64,000 bases of DNA from Microcebus murinus (taxonomy: Eukaryota > Chordata > Mammalia > Primates > Cheirogaleidae). The stretch is taken from assembly GCF_040939455.1 (NCBI RefSeq), contig NC_134118.1, positions 77,648,680-77,712,679 of the forward strand, written 5' to 3'. The position numbers and the translations under genes were made by a program. Position 1 is the stretch's first letter. Each line of letters begins with the position of its first letter. The notes under the pieces were generated by a model that worked only from the letters and a program-made list of their open reading frames with translations, was not told where the DNA came from and did not search any database. Of the stretch, positions 22,715-34,930 are shown one piece after another.

Positions 22715-25700
22715 AGCCAGATCCGCACTGCGCCCTGCCTGACCGTCTGCCGTGGGTGAGTGCACACAGCCAGATCCACACTGCGCCCTGCCTGCCCGTC
22801 TGCCGTGGGTGAGTGGACACAGCACGATCCGCACTGCGCCCTGCCTGACCGTCTGCCGTGGGTGAGTGGACACAGCCAGATCCGCACTGCGCCCTGCCTG
22901 ACCGTCTGCTGTGGGTGAGTGGACACAGCCAGATCCACACTGCACCCTGCCTGCCCATCTGCCGTGGGCGAGTGGACACAGCCAGATCCGCACTGCACCC
23001 TGCCTGACCGTCTGCTGTGGGTGAGTGGACACAGCCAGATCCGCACTGCGCCCTGCCTGACCGCCTGCCGTGGGCGAGTGGACACAGCCAGATCCGCACT
23101 GCGCCCTGCCTGCCCGTCACCCGTGGGCGAGTGGACACAGCCAGATCCGCACTGCACCCTGCCTGCCCGTCTCCCGTAGGCGAGTGGACACAGCCAGATC
23201 CGCACTGCGCCCTGCCTGCCGGTCTCCCGTGTGTGAGTGGACACAGCCAGATCCGCACTGCGCCCTGCCTGACCGTCTGCCGTGGGTGAGTGGACACAGC
23301 CAGATCCACACTGCGCCCTGCCTGTCCGTCTGCCGTGGGCGAGTGGACACAGCCAGATCCGCACTGCGCCCTGCCTGACCGTCTGCCGTGGGTGAGTGGA
23401 CACAGCCAGATCCGCACTGCGCCCTGCCTGACCGTCTCCCGTGGGTGAGTGGACACAGCCAGATCCGCACTGCGCCCTTCCTGACCGTCTGCCGTGGGTG
23501 AGTGGACACAGCCAGATCCACACTGCGCCCTGCCTGCCCGTCTGCCGTGGGTGAGTGGACACAGCCAGATCCGCACTGCGCCCTGCCTGACCGTCTCCCG
23601 TGGGTGAGTGGACACAGCCAGATCCGCACTGCGCCCTGCCTGACCGTCTGCCGTGGGCGAGTGGACACAGCCAGATCCGCACTGCGCGCTGCCTGCTTGT
23701 CTGTCGTGGGCGAGTGGACACAGCCATATCCGCACTGCGCCCTGCCTGCCCGTCTGCCGTGGGTGAGTGGACACAGCCAGATCCACACTGCGCCCTGCCT
23801 GCCCGTCTGCCGTGGGTGAGTGGACACAGACAGATCCGCACTGCGCCCTGCCTGACCCTCTCCCGTGGGTGAGTGGACACAGCCAGATCCGCACTGCGCC
23901 CTGCCTGCCTGTCTCCCGTGGGCGAGTGGACACAGCCAGATCCACACTGCGCCCTGCCTGCCCGTCTCCCGTGGGCGAGTGGACACAGCCAGATCCGCAC
24001 TGTGCGCTGCCTACCCGTCTCCCGTGGGCGAGTGGACACAGCCAGATCCGCACTGCGCGCTGCCTGCCCGTCTGTCGTAGGCGAGTGGACACAGCCATAT
24101 CTGCACTACGCCCTGCCTGACCGTCTGCCGTGGGTGAGTGGACACCGCCAGATCCACACTGCGCCCTGCCTGCCCGTCTGCCGTGGGTGAGCGGACACAG
24201 CCAGATCCGCACTGCGCACTGCCTGACCATCTGCCGTGGGTGAGTGGACACAGCCAGATCCGCACTGCGCCCTGCCTGACCGCCTGTCGTGGGTGAGTGG
24301 ACACAGCCAGATCCGCACTGCGCCCTGCCTGACCGCCTGTCGTGGGTGAGTGGACACAGCCAGATCCGCACTGCGCCTTGCCTGCCCGTCTCACGTGGGT
24401 GAGCGGACACAGCCAGATCCGCACTGCGCACTGCCTGACCATCTGCCGTGGGTGAGTGGACACAGCCAGATCCGCACTGCGCCCTACCTGCCCGTCTCCC
24501 GTGGGTGAGTGGACACAGCCAGATCCGCACTGCGCCCTGCATGCCCGTCTCCCGTGGGTGAGTGGACACAGCCAGATCCGCACTGCGCCCTGCCTGCCCG
24601 TCTCCCGTGGGTGAGTAGACACAGCCAGATCCGGACTGCGCCCTGCCTGCCCGTCTCCCGTGGGTGAGTGGACACAGCCAGATCCGCACTGCGCCCTGCC
24701 TTCCCGTCTGCCGTGGGTCAGTGGACATAGCCAGATCCACACAGCACACTCTCTGCCCGTCTCATGTGGGTGAGTGGACACAGCCAGATCCACACTGCGC
24801 CTTGCCTGCCCGTCTCCCCTGGGTGAGTGGACACAGCCAGATCCGCACTGCGCCCTGCCTGCCCGTCTGCCGTGGGTCAGTGGACATAGCCAGATCCGCA
24901 CTGCGCCCTGCCTGCCCGTCTCCCATGGTTGACTGGACACAGCCAGATCCGCACTGCACCCTGCCTGCCCGTCTCCCGTGGGTGAGTGGACACAACCAGA
25001 TCCGCACTGCGCCCTGCCTGCCCGTCTCCCGTGGGTGAGTTGACACAGCGAGATCCACACTGCGCCCTGCCTGCCCGTCTGCCGTGGGCGAGTGGACACA
25101 GCCAGATCCGCACTGCGCACTGCCTGACCGTCTGCCGTGGGTGAGTGGACACAGCCAGATCCGCACTGCGCCCTGCCTAACCGCCTGCCGTGGGTGAGTG
25201 GACACAGCAAGATCCGCACTGCGCCTTGCCTGCCCGTCTCCCGTGCTCGAGTGGACACAGCCACATCCGCACTGCGCCTTTCCTGCCCTTCTGCCGTGGG
25301 TGAGTGAACACAGCCAGATCCGCACTGCGCCCTGCCTGACCGTCTACCGTGGGTGAGTGGACACAGCCAGATCCGCACTGCGCCCTGCCTGACTGCTTGC
25401 CGTGGGTGAGTGGACACAGCCAGATCCGCACTGCGCCCTGCCTGTCCGTCTGCCGTGGGTGAGTGGACACAGCCAGATCTGCACTGCTCCCTGCCTGCCC
25501 TTCTCCCGTGGGTGAGTGGACACAGCCAGATCCGCACTGCACCTTGCCTGTCTGTCTCCCGTCAGTGAGTGGACACAGCCAGATCCGCACTGCGTCCTGC
25601 CTGCCCGTCTCCCATGGGTGAGTGAACACAGCCAGATCCGTACTGCGCGCTTCCTGACCGTCTCCAGTGGGCGAGTGGAAACAGCCAGATCCGCACTGCG

Positions 25701-26335
25701 CGCTGCCTGCCCGTCTGTCGTGGGCGAGTGGACACAGCCATATCCGCACTGCGCCCTGCCTGCCCGTCTGCCGTGGGTGAGTGGACACAGCCAGATCCAC
25801 AATGCGCCCTGCCTGCCCGTCTTCCGTGGGTGAGTGGACACAGCCAGATCCGCACTGCGCCCTGCCTGCCCGTCACCCGTTGGTGAGTGGACACAGCCAG
25901 ATCCGCACTGCGCGCTGCCTGACCGTCTCCCGTGGGCGAGTGGACACAGCCAGATCCCCACTGCGCACTGCCTGACCGTCTGCCGTGGGTGAGTCGACAC
26001 AGCCAGATCCGCACTGCGCCCTGCCTGACCGCCTGCAGTGGGTGAGTGGACACAGCCAGATCCGCACTGCGCCCTGCCTGCCCGTCTGCCGTGGGCGAGT
26101 GGACAGAGCCAGATCCGCACTGCGCCCTGCCTGACCGTCTGCCGTGGGTGAGTGGACACAGCCAGATCCGCATTGTGCCCTGCCTGACCGCCTGCCGTGG
26201 GTGAGTGGACACAGCCAGATCCGCACTGCGCCCTGCCTGCCCGTCTCCCGGGGGCGAGTGGACACAGCCAAATGCGCACTGCGCCCTGCCTACCCTTCTG
26301 CCGGGGGTGAGTGGACACAGCCAGATCCGCACTGC
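22715..26335. repeat. Block C2, 68-monomer unit (tandem copy of C1)
   Basis: This unit is colinear with C1. The displacement is 3,975 bp at first, 3,922 bp after one monomer is missing near 23,265, and 3,604 bp after six more are missing between about 24,340 and 24,540. Each step is an exact multiple of 53. The second change also reorders monomers (CTCACGTGGG is followed by GTGAGCGGAC here) and removes the CCTTCGTGGG and one V monomer, leaving V only at 24,713. Matching stops near 26,340. Confidence 0.82.
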
Positions 26336-27823
26336 GCCCTGCCTGACCGCCTGCCGTGGGTGAGTGGACACAGCCAGATCCACACTGCGCCCTGCCTGCC
26401 CGTCTGCCGTGGGCGAGTGGACACAGCCAGATCCGCACTGCGCACTGCCTTACCGTCTACCCTGGGTGAGTGGACACAGCCAGATCCGCACTGCGCCCTG
26501 CCTAACAGCCTGCCATGGGTGAGTGGACACAGCAAGGTCCGCACTGCGCCTTGCCTGCCCGTCTCCCGTGGGCGAGTGGACCCAGCCAGATCCGCACTGC
26601 GCCCTGCCTGCACGTCACCCGTGGGCGAGTGGACACAGCCAGATCCGCACTGCGCCCTGCCTGACCGCCTGCAGTGGGTGAGTGGACACAGCCAGATCCG
26701 CACTGCGCGCTGCCTGACCCTCTCCCGAGGGCGAGTGGACACAGCCAGATCCGCACTGCGCCCTGCCTGACCGTCTGCCGTGGGTGAGTGGACACAGCCA
26801 GATCCGCACTGCGCCCTGCCTGACCGTCTGCCGTGGGTGAGTGGACACAGCCAGATCCGCACTGCGCCCTGCCTGCCTGTCTCCCGTGGGTGATTGGACA
26901 CAGCCAGATCCTCACTGCGCCCTGCCTGACCGTCGGCCGTGGGTGAGTCGACACAGCCAGATCCGCACTGCGCCCTGCTTGCCCGTCTCCTGTGGGTGAG
27001 TGGATACAGCCAGATCCGCACTGCGCCTTGCCTGCCCGTCTCCCGTCAGTGGGTGGACACAGCCAGATCCGCACTGCGCCCTGCCTGCCCGTCTCCTGTG
27101 GGCTAGTGGACACAGCCAGATCCGCACTGCGCCCTGCCTGACCGTCTGCCGTGGGTGAGTGGACACAGCCAGATACACACTGCGCCCTGCCTGCCCGTCT
27201 GCCGTGGGTGAGTGGACACAGCCAGATCCGCACTGCGCCCTGCCTGACCGTCTCCCGTGGGTGAGTGGACACAGCCAGATCCGCACTGTGCCCTACCTGC
27301 CCGTATCCCGTGGGTGAGTGGACACAGCCAGATCCGCACTGCACCCTGCCTGACCGTCCTTCGTGGGTGAGTGGACACCGCCAGATCCGCACTGCGCCCT
27401 GCCTGCCCGTCTCCCATGGGTGAGTGGACACAGCCAGATCCGCACTGTGCCGTGCCTGCCCGTCTTTCTTCAGTGAGAGGACACAGCCAGATCCGCACTG
27501 CGCCCTGCCTGCCCGTCTCCCGTGGGTGAGTGGACACTGCCATATCCGCACTGCGCGCTGCCTGACCGTCTCCCGTGGGCGAGTGGACACAGCCAGATCC
27601 GCACTGCGCCCTGCTTGCCCGTCTGTCGTGGGCGAGTGGACACAGCCAGATCCGCACTGCGCCCTGCCTGACCGTCTGCCGTCGGTGAGTGGACACAGCC
27701 AGATCCACACTGCGCCCTGCCTGCCCGTCTGCCGTGGGCGAGTGAACACAGCCAGATCCGCACTGTGCACTGCCTGACCGTCTGCCGTGGGTTAGTGGAC
27801 ACAGCCAGATCCGCACTGCGCCC
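26108..27823. repeat. Block D1
   Basis: This block matches 62,293-64,000 at a constant 36,177 bp. Markers are CGCATTGTGCC, CCCGGGGGCGAG with CCAAATGCGC, CTTACCGTCTACCCTGGG, CAGCAAGGTCC, GAGTGGACCCAGCC, CTGCACGTCACCCG, GAGTGGATACAGCC, CAGTGGGTGGAC, GGGCTAGTGG, CCAGATACACAC and CCTTCGTGGG. The first about 230 bp overlap the end of C2. Differences from D2 seen by eye are few, such as CACAGCAAGG versus CACACCAAGG and GGACACTGCC versus GGACACAGCC. Confidence 0.85.
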
Positions 27824-28854
27824 TGCCTGACCGCCTGCCGTGGGTGAGTGGACACAGCCAGATCCACACTGCGCCCTGCCTGCCCGTCTGCCGTGGGCGA
27901 GTGGACACAGCCAGATCCGCACGGCGCACTGCCTGACCGTCTACCGTGGGTGAGTGGACACAGCCAGATCCGCACTGCGCCCTGCCTAACCGCCTGCCAT
28001 GGGTGAGTGGACACAGCAAGGTCCGCACTGCGCCTTGCCTGCCCGTCTCCCGTGGGTGAGTGGACACAGCCAGATCCGCACTGCGCGCTGCCTGACCGTC
28101 TCCCGTGGGCGAGTGGACACAGCCAGATCCGCACTGCGCCCTGCCTGCCCTTCTGCCGTGGGTGAGTGGACACAGCCAGATCCGCACTGCGCCCTGCCTG
28201 ACCGTCTGCCGTGGGTGAGTGGACACAGCCAGATCCGCACTGCGCCCTGCCTGCCTGTCTCCCGTGGGTGAGTGGACACAGCCAGATCCGCACTGCGCCC
28301 TGCCTGACCGTCTGCCGTGGGTGAGTCGACACAGCCAGATCCGCACTGCGCCCTGCCTGCCCGTCTCCTGTGGGTGAGTGGATACAGCCAGATCCGCACT
28401 GCGCCTTGCCTGCCCGTCTCCCGTCAGTGGGTGGACACAGCCAGATCCTCACTGCGCCCTGCCTGCCCGTCTGCTGTGGGTCAGTGGACATAGCCAGATC
28501 CACACAGCACCCTCTATGCCCGTCTCATGTGGGTGAGTGGACACAGCCAGATCCACACTGCGCCTTGCCTGCCCGTCTCCCGTCAGTGAGTGGACACAGC
28601 CAGATCCGCACTGCGCCCTGCCTGCCCGTCTGCCGTGGGCGAGCGGACACAGCCAGATCTGCACTGCGCACTGCCTGACCATCTGCCGTGGGCGAGTGGA
28701 CACAGCCAGATCCGTACTGCGCCCTGCCTGACCGCCTGCCGTGGGTGAGTGGACACAGCCAGATCCACACTTAGCCCTGCCTGCCCGTCTGCCGTGGGCT
28801 AGTGGACACAGCCAGATCCGCACTGCGCACTGCCTGACCGTCTACCCTGAGTGA
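27824..28854. repeat. D-type monomers after D1
   Basis: The order of D markers (GCAAGGTCC, GAGTGGATACAGCC, CAGTGGGTGGAC) is repeated in shorter form, followed by one V monomer at 28,476 that abuts ordinary monomers. CCACACTTAGCCC (28,768) and TACCCTGAGTGAG (28,848) are private variants. It holds satellite only. Confidence 0.7.
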
Positions 28855-30535
28855 GTGGACACCGCCAGATCCGCACTGCGCCTTGCCTGCGCGTCTCCCG
28901 TGGGTGAGTGGACACAGCCAGATCCGCACTGCGCCCTGCCTGCCCGTCTCCCGTCAGTGAGTGGACACAGCCAGATCCGCACTGCGCCCTGCCTGCCCGT
29001 CTCCCGTGGGTGAGTGGACACAGCCAGATCCGCACTGCGCGCTGCCTGCCCGTCTCCCGTGGGCGAGTGGACACAGCCAGATCCGCACTGCGCCCTGCTT
29101 GCCCGTCTCCCGTGGGCTAGTGGACACAGCCAGATCCGCACTGCGCCCTGCCTGCCGGTCTCCCGTGGGTGAGTGGACACAGCCAGATCTGCACTGCGCA
29201 ATGCCTACCCGTCTGCCGTGGGCGAGTGGACACAGCCAGATCCGCACTGCGCCCTGCCTGACCGTCTACCGTGGGTGAGTGGACACAGCCAGATCCACAC
29301 TGCGCCCTGCCTGCCTGTCTGCCGTGGGCGAGTGGACACAGCCAGATCCGCACTGCGCCCTTCCTGCCCGTCTCCCGTGGGTGAGTGGACACAGCCAGAT
29401 CCGCACTGCACCTTGCCTGCCCGTCTCCCATCAGTGAGTGGACACAGCCAGATCCGCACTGCGCCCTGCCTGCCCGTCTCCCGTGGGTGAGTGGACACAG
29501 CCAGATCCGCACTGCGCGCTGCCTGCCCGTCTCCCGTGGGCGAATGGAAACAGCCAGATCCGCACTGCACGCTACCTGCTTGTCTGTCGTGGGCGAGTGG
29601 AAACAGCCATATCCGCACTGCGCCCTGCCTGCCCGTCTGCTGTGGGTGAGTGGACACAGCCAGATCCACACTGCGCCCTGCCTGCCCGTCTGCCGTGGGT
29701 GAGTGGACCCTGCCAGATCCGCACTGCGCCCTGCCTGACCCTCTCCCGTGGGTGAGTGGACACAGCCAAATCCGCACTGCGCCCTGCCTGCCCGTATCCC
29801 GTGGGTGAGTGGACACAGCCAGATCTGCACTGCGCCCTGCCTGCCCGTCTCCCGTGGGCGAGTGGACACAGCGAGATCCGCACTGCGCCCTGCCTGACCG
29901 TCTGCCGTGGGTGAGTGGACACAGCCAGATCCACACTGCGCCCTGTCTGCCCGTCTGCCGTGGGTGAGTGGACACAGCCAGATAAACACTGCCCCCTGCC
30001 TGCCCGTCTCCCGTCAGTGAGTGGACACAGCCAGATCCGCACTGCGCCCTGCCTGACCGTCTGCCGTGTGTGAGTGGACACAGCCAGATCCACACTGCGC
30101 CCTGCCTGCCCGTCTGCCGTGGGCGAGTGGACACAGCCAGATCCGCACTGCGCCCTGCCTGACCGTCTGCCGTGGGTGAGTGGACACAGCCAGTTCCGCA
30201 CTGCGCCCTGCCTGCCCGTCTCCCGTGGGTGAATGGACACAGCCAGATCCGCACTGCGCGCTGCCTGCCCGTCTCCCGTGGGCGAGTGGAAACAGCCAGA
30301 TCCGCACTGCGCGCTGCCTGCTTGTCTGTCGTGGGCGAGTGGACACAGCCATATCCGCACTGCGCCCTGCCTGCCCGTCTGCCGTGAGTGAGTGGACACA
30401 GCCAGATCCACACTGCGCCCTGCCTGCCCGTCTGCCGTGGGTGAGTGGACACAGCCAGATCCGCACTGCGCCCTGCCTGACCCTCTCCCGTGGGCGAGTG
30501 GACACAGCCAGATCCGCACTGCGCCCTGCCTGCCC
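28855..30535. repeat. Block E1
   Basis: This block matches 32,988-34,930. The displacement is 4,133 bp (78 monomers minus 1 bp) up to about 29,860, then 4,398 bp because E2 holds five extra monomers, then 4,396 bp after a two-base deletion in E2. Shared rare variants are GCGCAATGCC, CCCATCAGTGAG, GCACGCTACCTGC, CAGCCAAATCCGC, CCAGTTCCGC, GGTGAATGGAC and CCGTGAGTGAG. Confidence 0.8.
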
Positions 30536-31200
30536 GTCTGCCGTGGGTGAGTGGACACAGCCAGATCCGCACTGCGCCCTGCCTGACCGTCTCCCGTGGG
30601 TGAGTGGACACAGCCAGATCCGCACTGCGCCCTACCTGCCCGTATCCCGTGGGTGAGTGGACACAGCCAGATCCGCACTGCACCCTGCCTGACCGTCCTT
30701 CGTGGGTGAGTGGACACCGCCAGATCCGCACTGCGCCCTGCCTGCCCGTCTCCCGTGGGTGAGTGGACACAGCCAGATCCGCACTGTGCCCTGCCTGCCC
30801 GTCTCCCTTCAGTGAGTGGACACAGCCAGATCCGCACTGCGCCCTGCCTGCCCGTCTCCCGTGGGTGAGTGGACACAGCCATATCCGCACTGCGCGCTGC
30901 CTGCCCGTCTCCCGTGGCGAGTGGACACAGCCAGATCCGCACTGCGCCCTGCCTGCCCGTCTGTCGTGGGCGAGTGGACACAGCCAGATCCGCACTGCGC
31001 CCTGCCTGACCGTCTGCCGTCGGTGAGTGGACACAGCCAGATCCACACTGCGCCCTGACTGCCCGTCTGCCGTGGGCGAGTGAACACAGCCAGATCCGCA
31101 CTGTGCACTGCCTGACCGTCTGCCGTGGGTTAGTGGACACAGCCAGATCCGCACTGCGCCCTGCCTGACCGCCTGCCGTGGGTGAGTGGACACAGCCAGA
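30529..31200. repeat. Partial D-type copy
   Basis: This segment matches 27,190-27,862 at 3,339 bp (63 monomers), then 3,338 bp after a one-base deletion at 30,915 (CCCGTGGCGAG instead of GTGGGCGAG). It carries CCTTCGTGGG at 30,692, CCCTTCAGTGAG, CCGTCGGTGAG and GAGTGAACACAG in the D order. A third version lies at 39,262-40,070. Confidence 0.78.
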
Positions 31201-32987
31201 TCCACACTGAGCCCTGCCTGCCCGTCTGCCGTGGGCTAGTGGACACAGCCAGATCCGCACTGCGCACTGCCTGACCGTCTACCCTGGGTGAGTGGACACA
31301 GCCAGATCCGCACTGCGCCCTGCCTAACCGCCTGCCATGGGTGAGTGGACACAGCAAGGTCCGCACTGCGCCTTGCCTGCCCGTGTCCCGTGGGCGAGTG
31401 GACACAGCCAGATCCGCACTGCGCCCTGCCTGCCCGTCACCCGTGGGCGAGTGGACACAGCCAGATCCGCACTGCGCCCTGCCTGACCGCCTGCAGTGGG
31501 TGAGTGGACACAGCCAGATCCGCACTGCGCGCTGCCTGCCCGTCTCCCGTGGGCGAGTGGACACAGCCAGATCCGCACTGCGCCCTGCCTGCCCTTCTGC
31601 CGTGGGTGAGTGGACACAGCCAGATCCGCACTGCGCCCTGCCTGGCCGTCTGCCGTGGGTGAGTGGACACAGCCAGATCCGCACTGCGCCCTGCCTGCCT
31701 GTCTCCCGTGGGTGAGTGGACACAGCCAGATCCGCACTGCGCGCTGCCTGCCCGTCTCCCGTGGGCAAGTGGACACAGCCAGATCCGCACTGCGCCCTGC
31801 CTGCACGTCTGTCGTGGGCGAGTGGACACAGCCAGATCCGCACTGCACCCTGCCTGACCGTTTGCCGTGGGTGAGTGGACACAGCCAGATCCACACTGCG
31901 CCCTGCCTGACCGCCTGCCGTGGGTGAGTGGGCACAGCCAGATCCGCACTGCGCCCTGCCTGCCCGTCTCCCGTCAGTGAGTGGACACAGCCAGATCCGC
32001 ACTGCGCCCTGCCTGCCCGTCTCCCGTGGGTGAGTGGACACAGCCAGATCCGCACTGCGCCCTCCCTGCCCGTCTCCCGTCAGTGAGTGGACACAGCCAG
32101 ATCTGCACTGCGCCCTGCCTGCCTGTCTCCCGTGGGTGAGTGGACACAGCCAGATCCGCACTGCGCGCTGCCTGCCCGTCTCCCGTGGGTGAGTGGACAC
32201 AGCCAGATCCGCACTGCGCGCTGCCTGCCCGTCTCCCGTGGGCGAGTGGAAACAGCCTGATCCGCACTGCATGCTGCCTGCTTGTCTGTCGTGGGCGAGT
32301 GGACACAGCCATATCCGCACTGCGCCCTGCCTGACCCTCTCCCGTGGGTGAGCGGACACAGCCAGATCCACACTGCGCCCTGCCTGCCCGTCTCCCGTGG
32401 GTGAGTGGACACAGCCAGATCCGCACTGCGCCCTGCCTGCCCGTCTCCCGTGGGCGAGTGGACACAGCCAGATCCGCACTGCACGCTGCCTACCCGTCTC
32501 CCGTGGGCGAATGGACACAGCCAGATCCGCACTGCCCGCTGCCTGCCCGTCGGTCGTGGGCGAGTGTACACAGCCATATCTGCACTACGCCCTGGCTGAC
32601 CGTCTGCCGTGGGTGAGTGGACACAGCCAGATCCACACTGCGCCCTGCCTGCCCGTCTGCCGTGGGCGAGCGGACACAGCCAGATCTGCACTGCGCACTG
32701 CCTGACCATCTGCCGTGGGTGAGTGGACACAGCCAGATCCGCACTGCGCCCTGCCTGACCGCCTGTCGTGGGTGAGTGGACACAGCCAGATCCGCACTGT
32801 GCCCTGCCTGCCCGTCTGCCGTGGGCGAGTGGACACAGCCAGATCCGCACTGCGCCTTGCCTGCCCGTCTCACGTGGGTGAGTGGACACAGCCAGATCCG
32901 CACTGAGCCCTACCTGCCCGTCTCCCGTGGGTGAGTGGACACAACCAGATCCGCACTGCACCCTGCCTGACCGTCCTTCGTGGGTGA
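31201..32987. repeat. Mosaic segment, D-like then B-like
   Basis: The first part (to about 31,560) repeats D markers (CTACCCTGGG, GCAAGGTCC, CGTCACCCG, CGCCTGCAGTGGG). The later part (from about 32,240) is B-like: GAGTGGAAACAG, CTGCTTGTCTGTCG, CATATCTGCACTACG (32,572), CTCACGTGGG and CCTTCGTGGG (32,972). The change from one source to another inside an unbroken monomer register points to recombination. Confidence 0.68.
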
Positions 32988-34930
32988 GTGGACACCGCCA
33001 GATCCGCACTGCGCCTTGCCTGCACGTCTCCCGTGGGTGAGTGGACACAGCCAGATCCGCACTGCGCCCTGCCTGCCCGTCTCCCGTCAGTGAGTGGACA
33101 CAGCCAGATCCGCACTGCGCCCTGCCTGCCCGTCTCCCGTGGGTGAGTGGACACAGCCAGATCCGCACTGCGCGCTGCCTGCCCGTCTCCCGTGGGCGAG
33201 TGGACACAGCCAGATCCGCACTGCGCCCTGCCTGCCCGTCTCCCGTGGGCTAGTGGATACAGCCAGATCCGCACTGCGCCCTGCCTGCCGGTCTCCCGTG
33301 GGTGAGTGGACACAGCCAGATCTGCACTGCGCAATGCCTGCCCGTCTGCCGTGGGCGAGTGGACACAGCCAGATCCGCACTGCGCCCTGCCTGACCGTCT
33401 CCCGTGGGTGAGTGGACACAGCCAGATCCACACTGCGCCCTGCCTGCCTGTCTGCCGTGGGCGAGTGGACACAGCCAGATCCGCACTGCGCCCTTCCTGC
33501 CCGTCTCCCGTGGGTGAGTGGACACAGCCAGATCCGCACTGCACCTTGCCTGCCCGTCTCCCATCAGTGAGTGGACACAGCCAGATCCGCACTGCGCCCT
33601 GCCTGCCCGTCTCCCGTGGGTGAGTGGACACAGCCAGATCCGCACTGCGCGCTGCCTGCCCGTCTCCCGTGGGCGAGTGGAAACAGCCAGATCCGCACTG
33701 CACGCTACCTGCTTGTCTGTCGTGGGCGAGTGGACACAGCCATATCCGCACTGCGCCCTGCCTGCCCGTCTGCCGTGGGTGAGTGGACACAGCCAGATCC
33801 ACACTGCGCCCTGCCTGCCCGTCTGCCGTGGGTGAGTGGACCCAGCCAGATCCGCACTGCGCCCTGCCTGACCCTCTCCCGTGGGTGAGTGGACACAGCC
33901 AAATCCGCACTGCGCCCTGCCTGCCCGTCTCCCGTGGGTGAGTGGACACAGCCAGATCTGCACTGCGCCCTGCCTGCCCGTCTCCCGTGGGCGAGTGGAC
34001 ACAGCCAGATCCGCACTGCGCCCTGCCTGCCCGTCTGCCGTGGGTGAGTGGACACAGCCAGATCCGCACTGCGCCTTGCCTTCCCGTCTCACATGGGAGA
34101 GTGGACACAGCCAGATCCGCACTGCGCCCTGCCTGCCCGTCTGCCGTGGGCGAGTGGACACAGCCAGATCCGCACTGCTCCCTGCCTGCCGGTCTCCCGT
34201 GGGTGAGTGGACACAGCCAGATCCACACTGCGCCCTGCCTGCCCGTCTGCCGTGGGCGAGTGGACACAGCGAGATCCGCACTGCGCCCTGCCTGACCGTC
34301 TGCCGTGGGTGAGTGGACACAGCCAGATCCACACTGCGCCCTTTCTGCCCGTCTGCCGTGGGTGAGTGGACACAGCCAGATCCACACTGCGCCCTGCCTG
34401 CCCGTCTCCCGTCAGTGAGTGGACACAGCCAGATCCGCACTGCGCCCTGCCTGACCGTCTGCCGTGTGTGAGTGGACACAGCCAGATCCACACTGCGCCC
34501 TGCCTGCCCGTCTGCCGTGGGCGAGTGGACACAGCCAGATCCGCACTGCGCCCTGCCTGACCGTCTGCCGTGGGTGAGTGGACACAGCCAGTTCCGCACT
34601 GCGCCCTGCCTGCCCGTCTCCCGTGGGTGAATGGACACAGCCAGATCCGCACTGCGCTGCCTGCCCGTCTCCCGTGGGCGAGTGGAAACAGCCAGATCCG
34701 CACTGCGCGCTGCCTGCTTGTCTGTCGTGGGCGAGTGGACACAGCCATATCCGCACTGCGCCCTGCCTGCCCGTCTGCCGTGAGTGAGTGGACACAGCCA
34801 GATCCACACTGCGCCCTGCCTGCCCGTCTGCCGTGGGTGAGTGGACACAGCCAGATCCGCACTGCGCCCTGCCTGACCCTCTCCCGTGGGCGAGTGGACA
34901 CAGCCAGATCCGCACTGCGCCCCGCCTGCC
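32988..34930. repeat. Block E2 (copy of E1 with five extra monomers)
   Basis: This block is colinear with E1 apart from a 265-bp insertion (5 x 53) at about 33,993-34,257, which contains CTTCCCGTCTCACATGGGAGAG. A private two-base deletion occurs at 34,655 (CTGCGCTGCC versus CTGCGCGCTGCC). The match ends at TGCGCCCCGCC (34,918-34,928). Confidence 0.8.
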
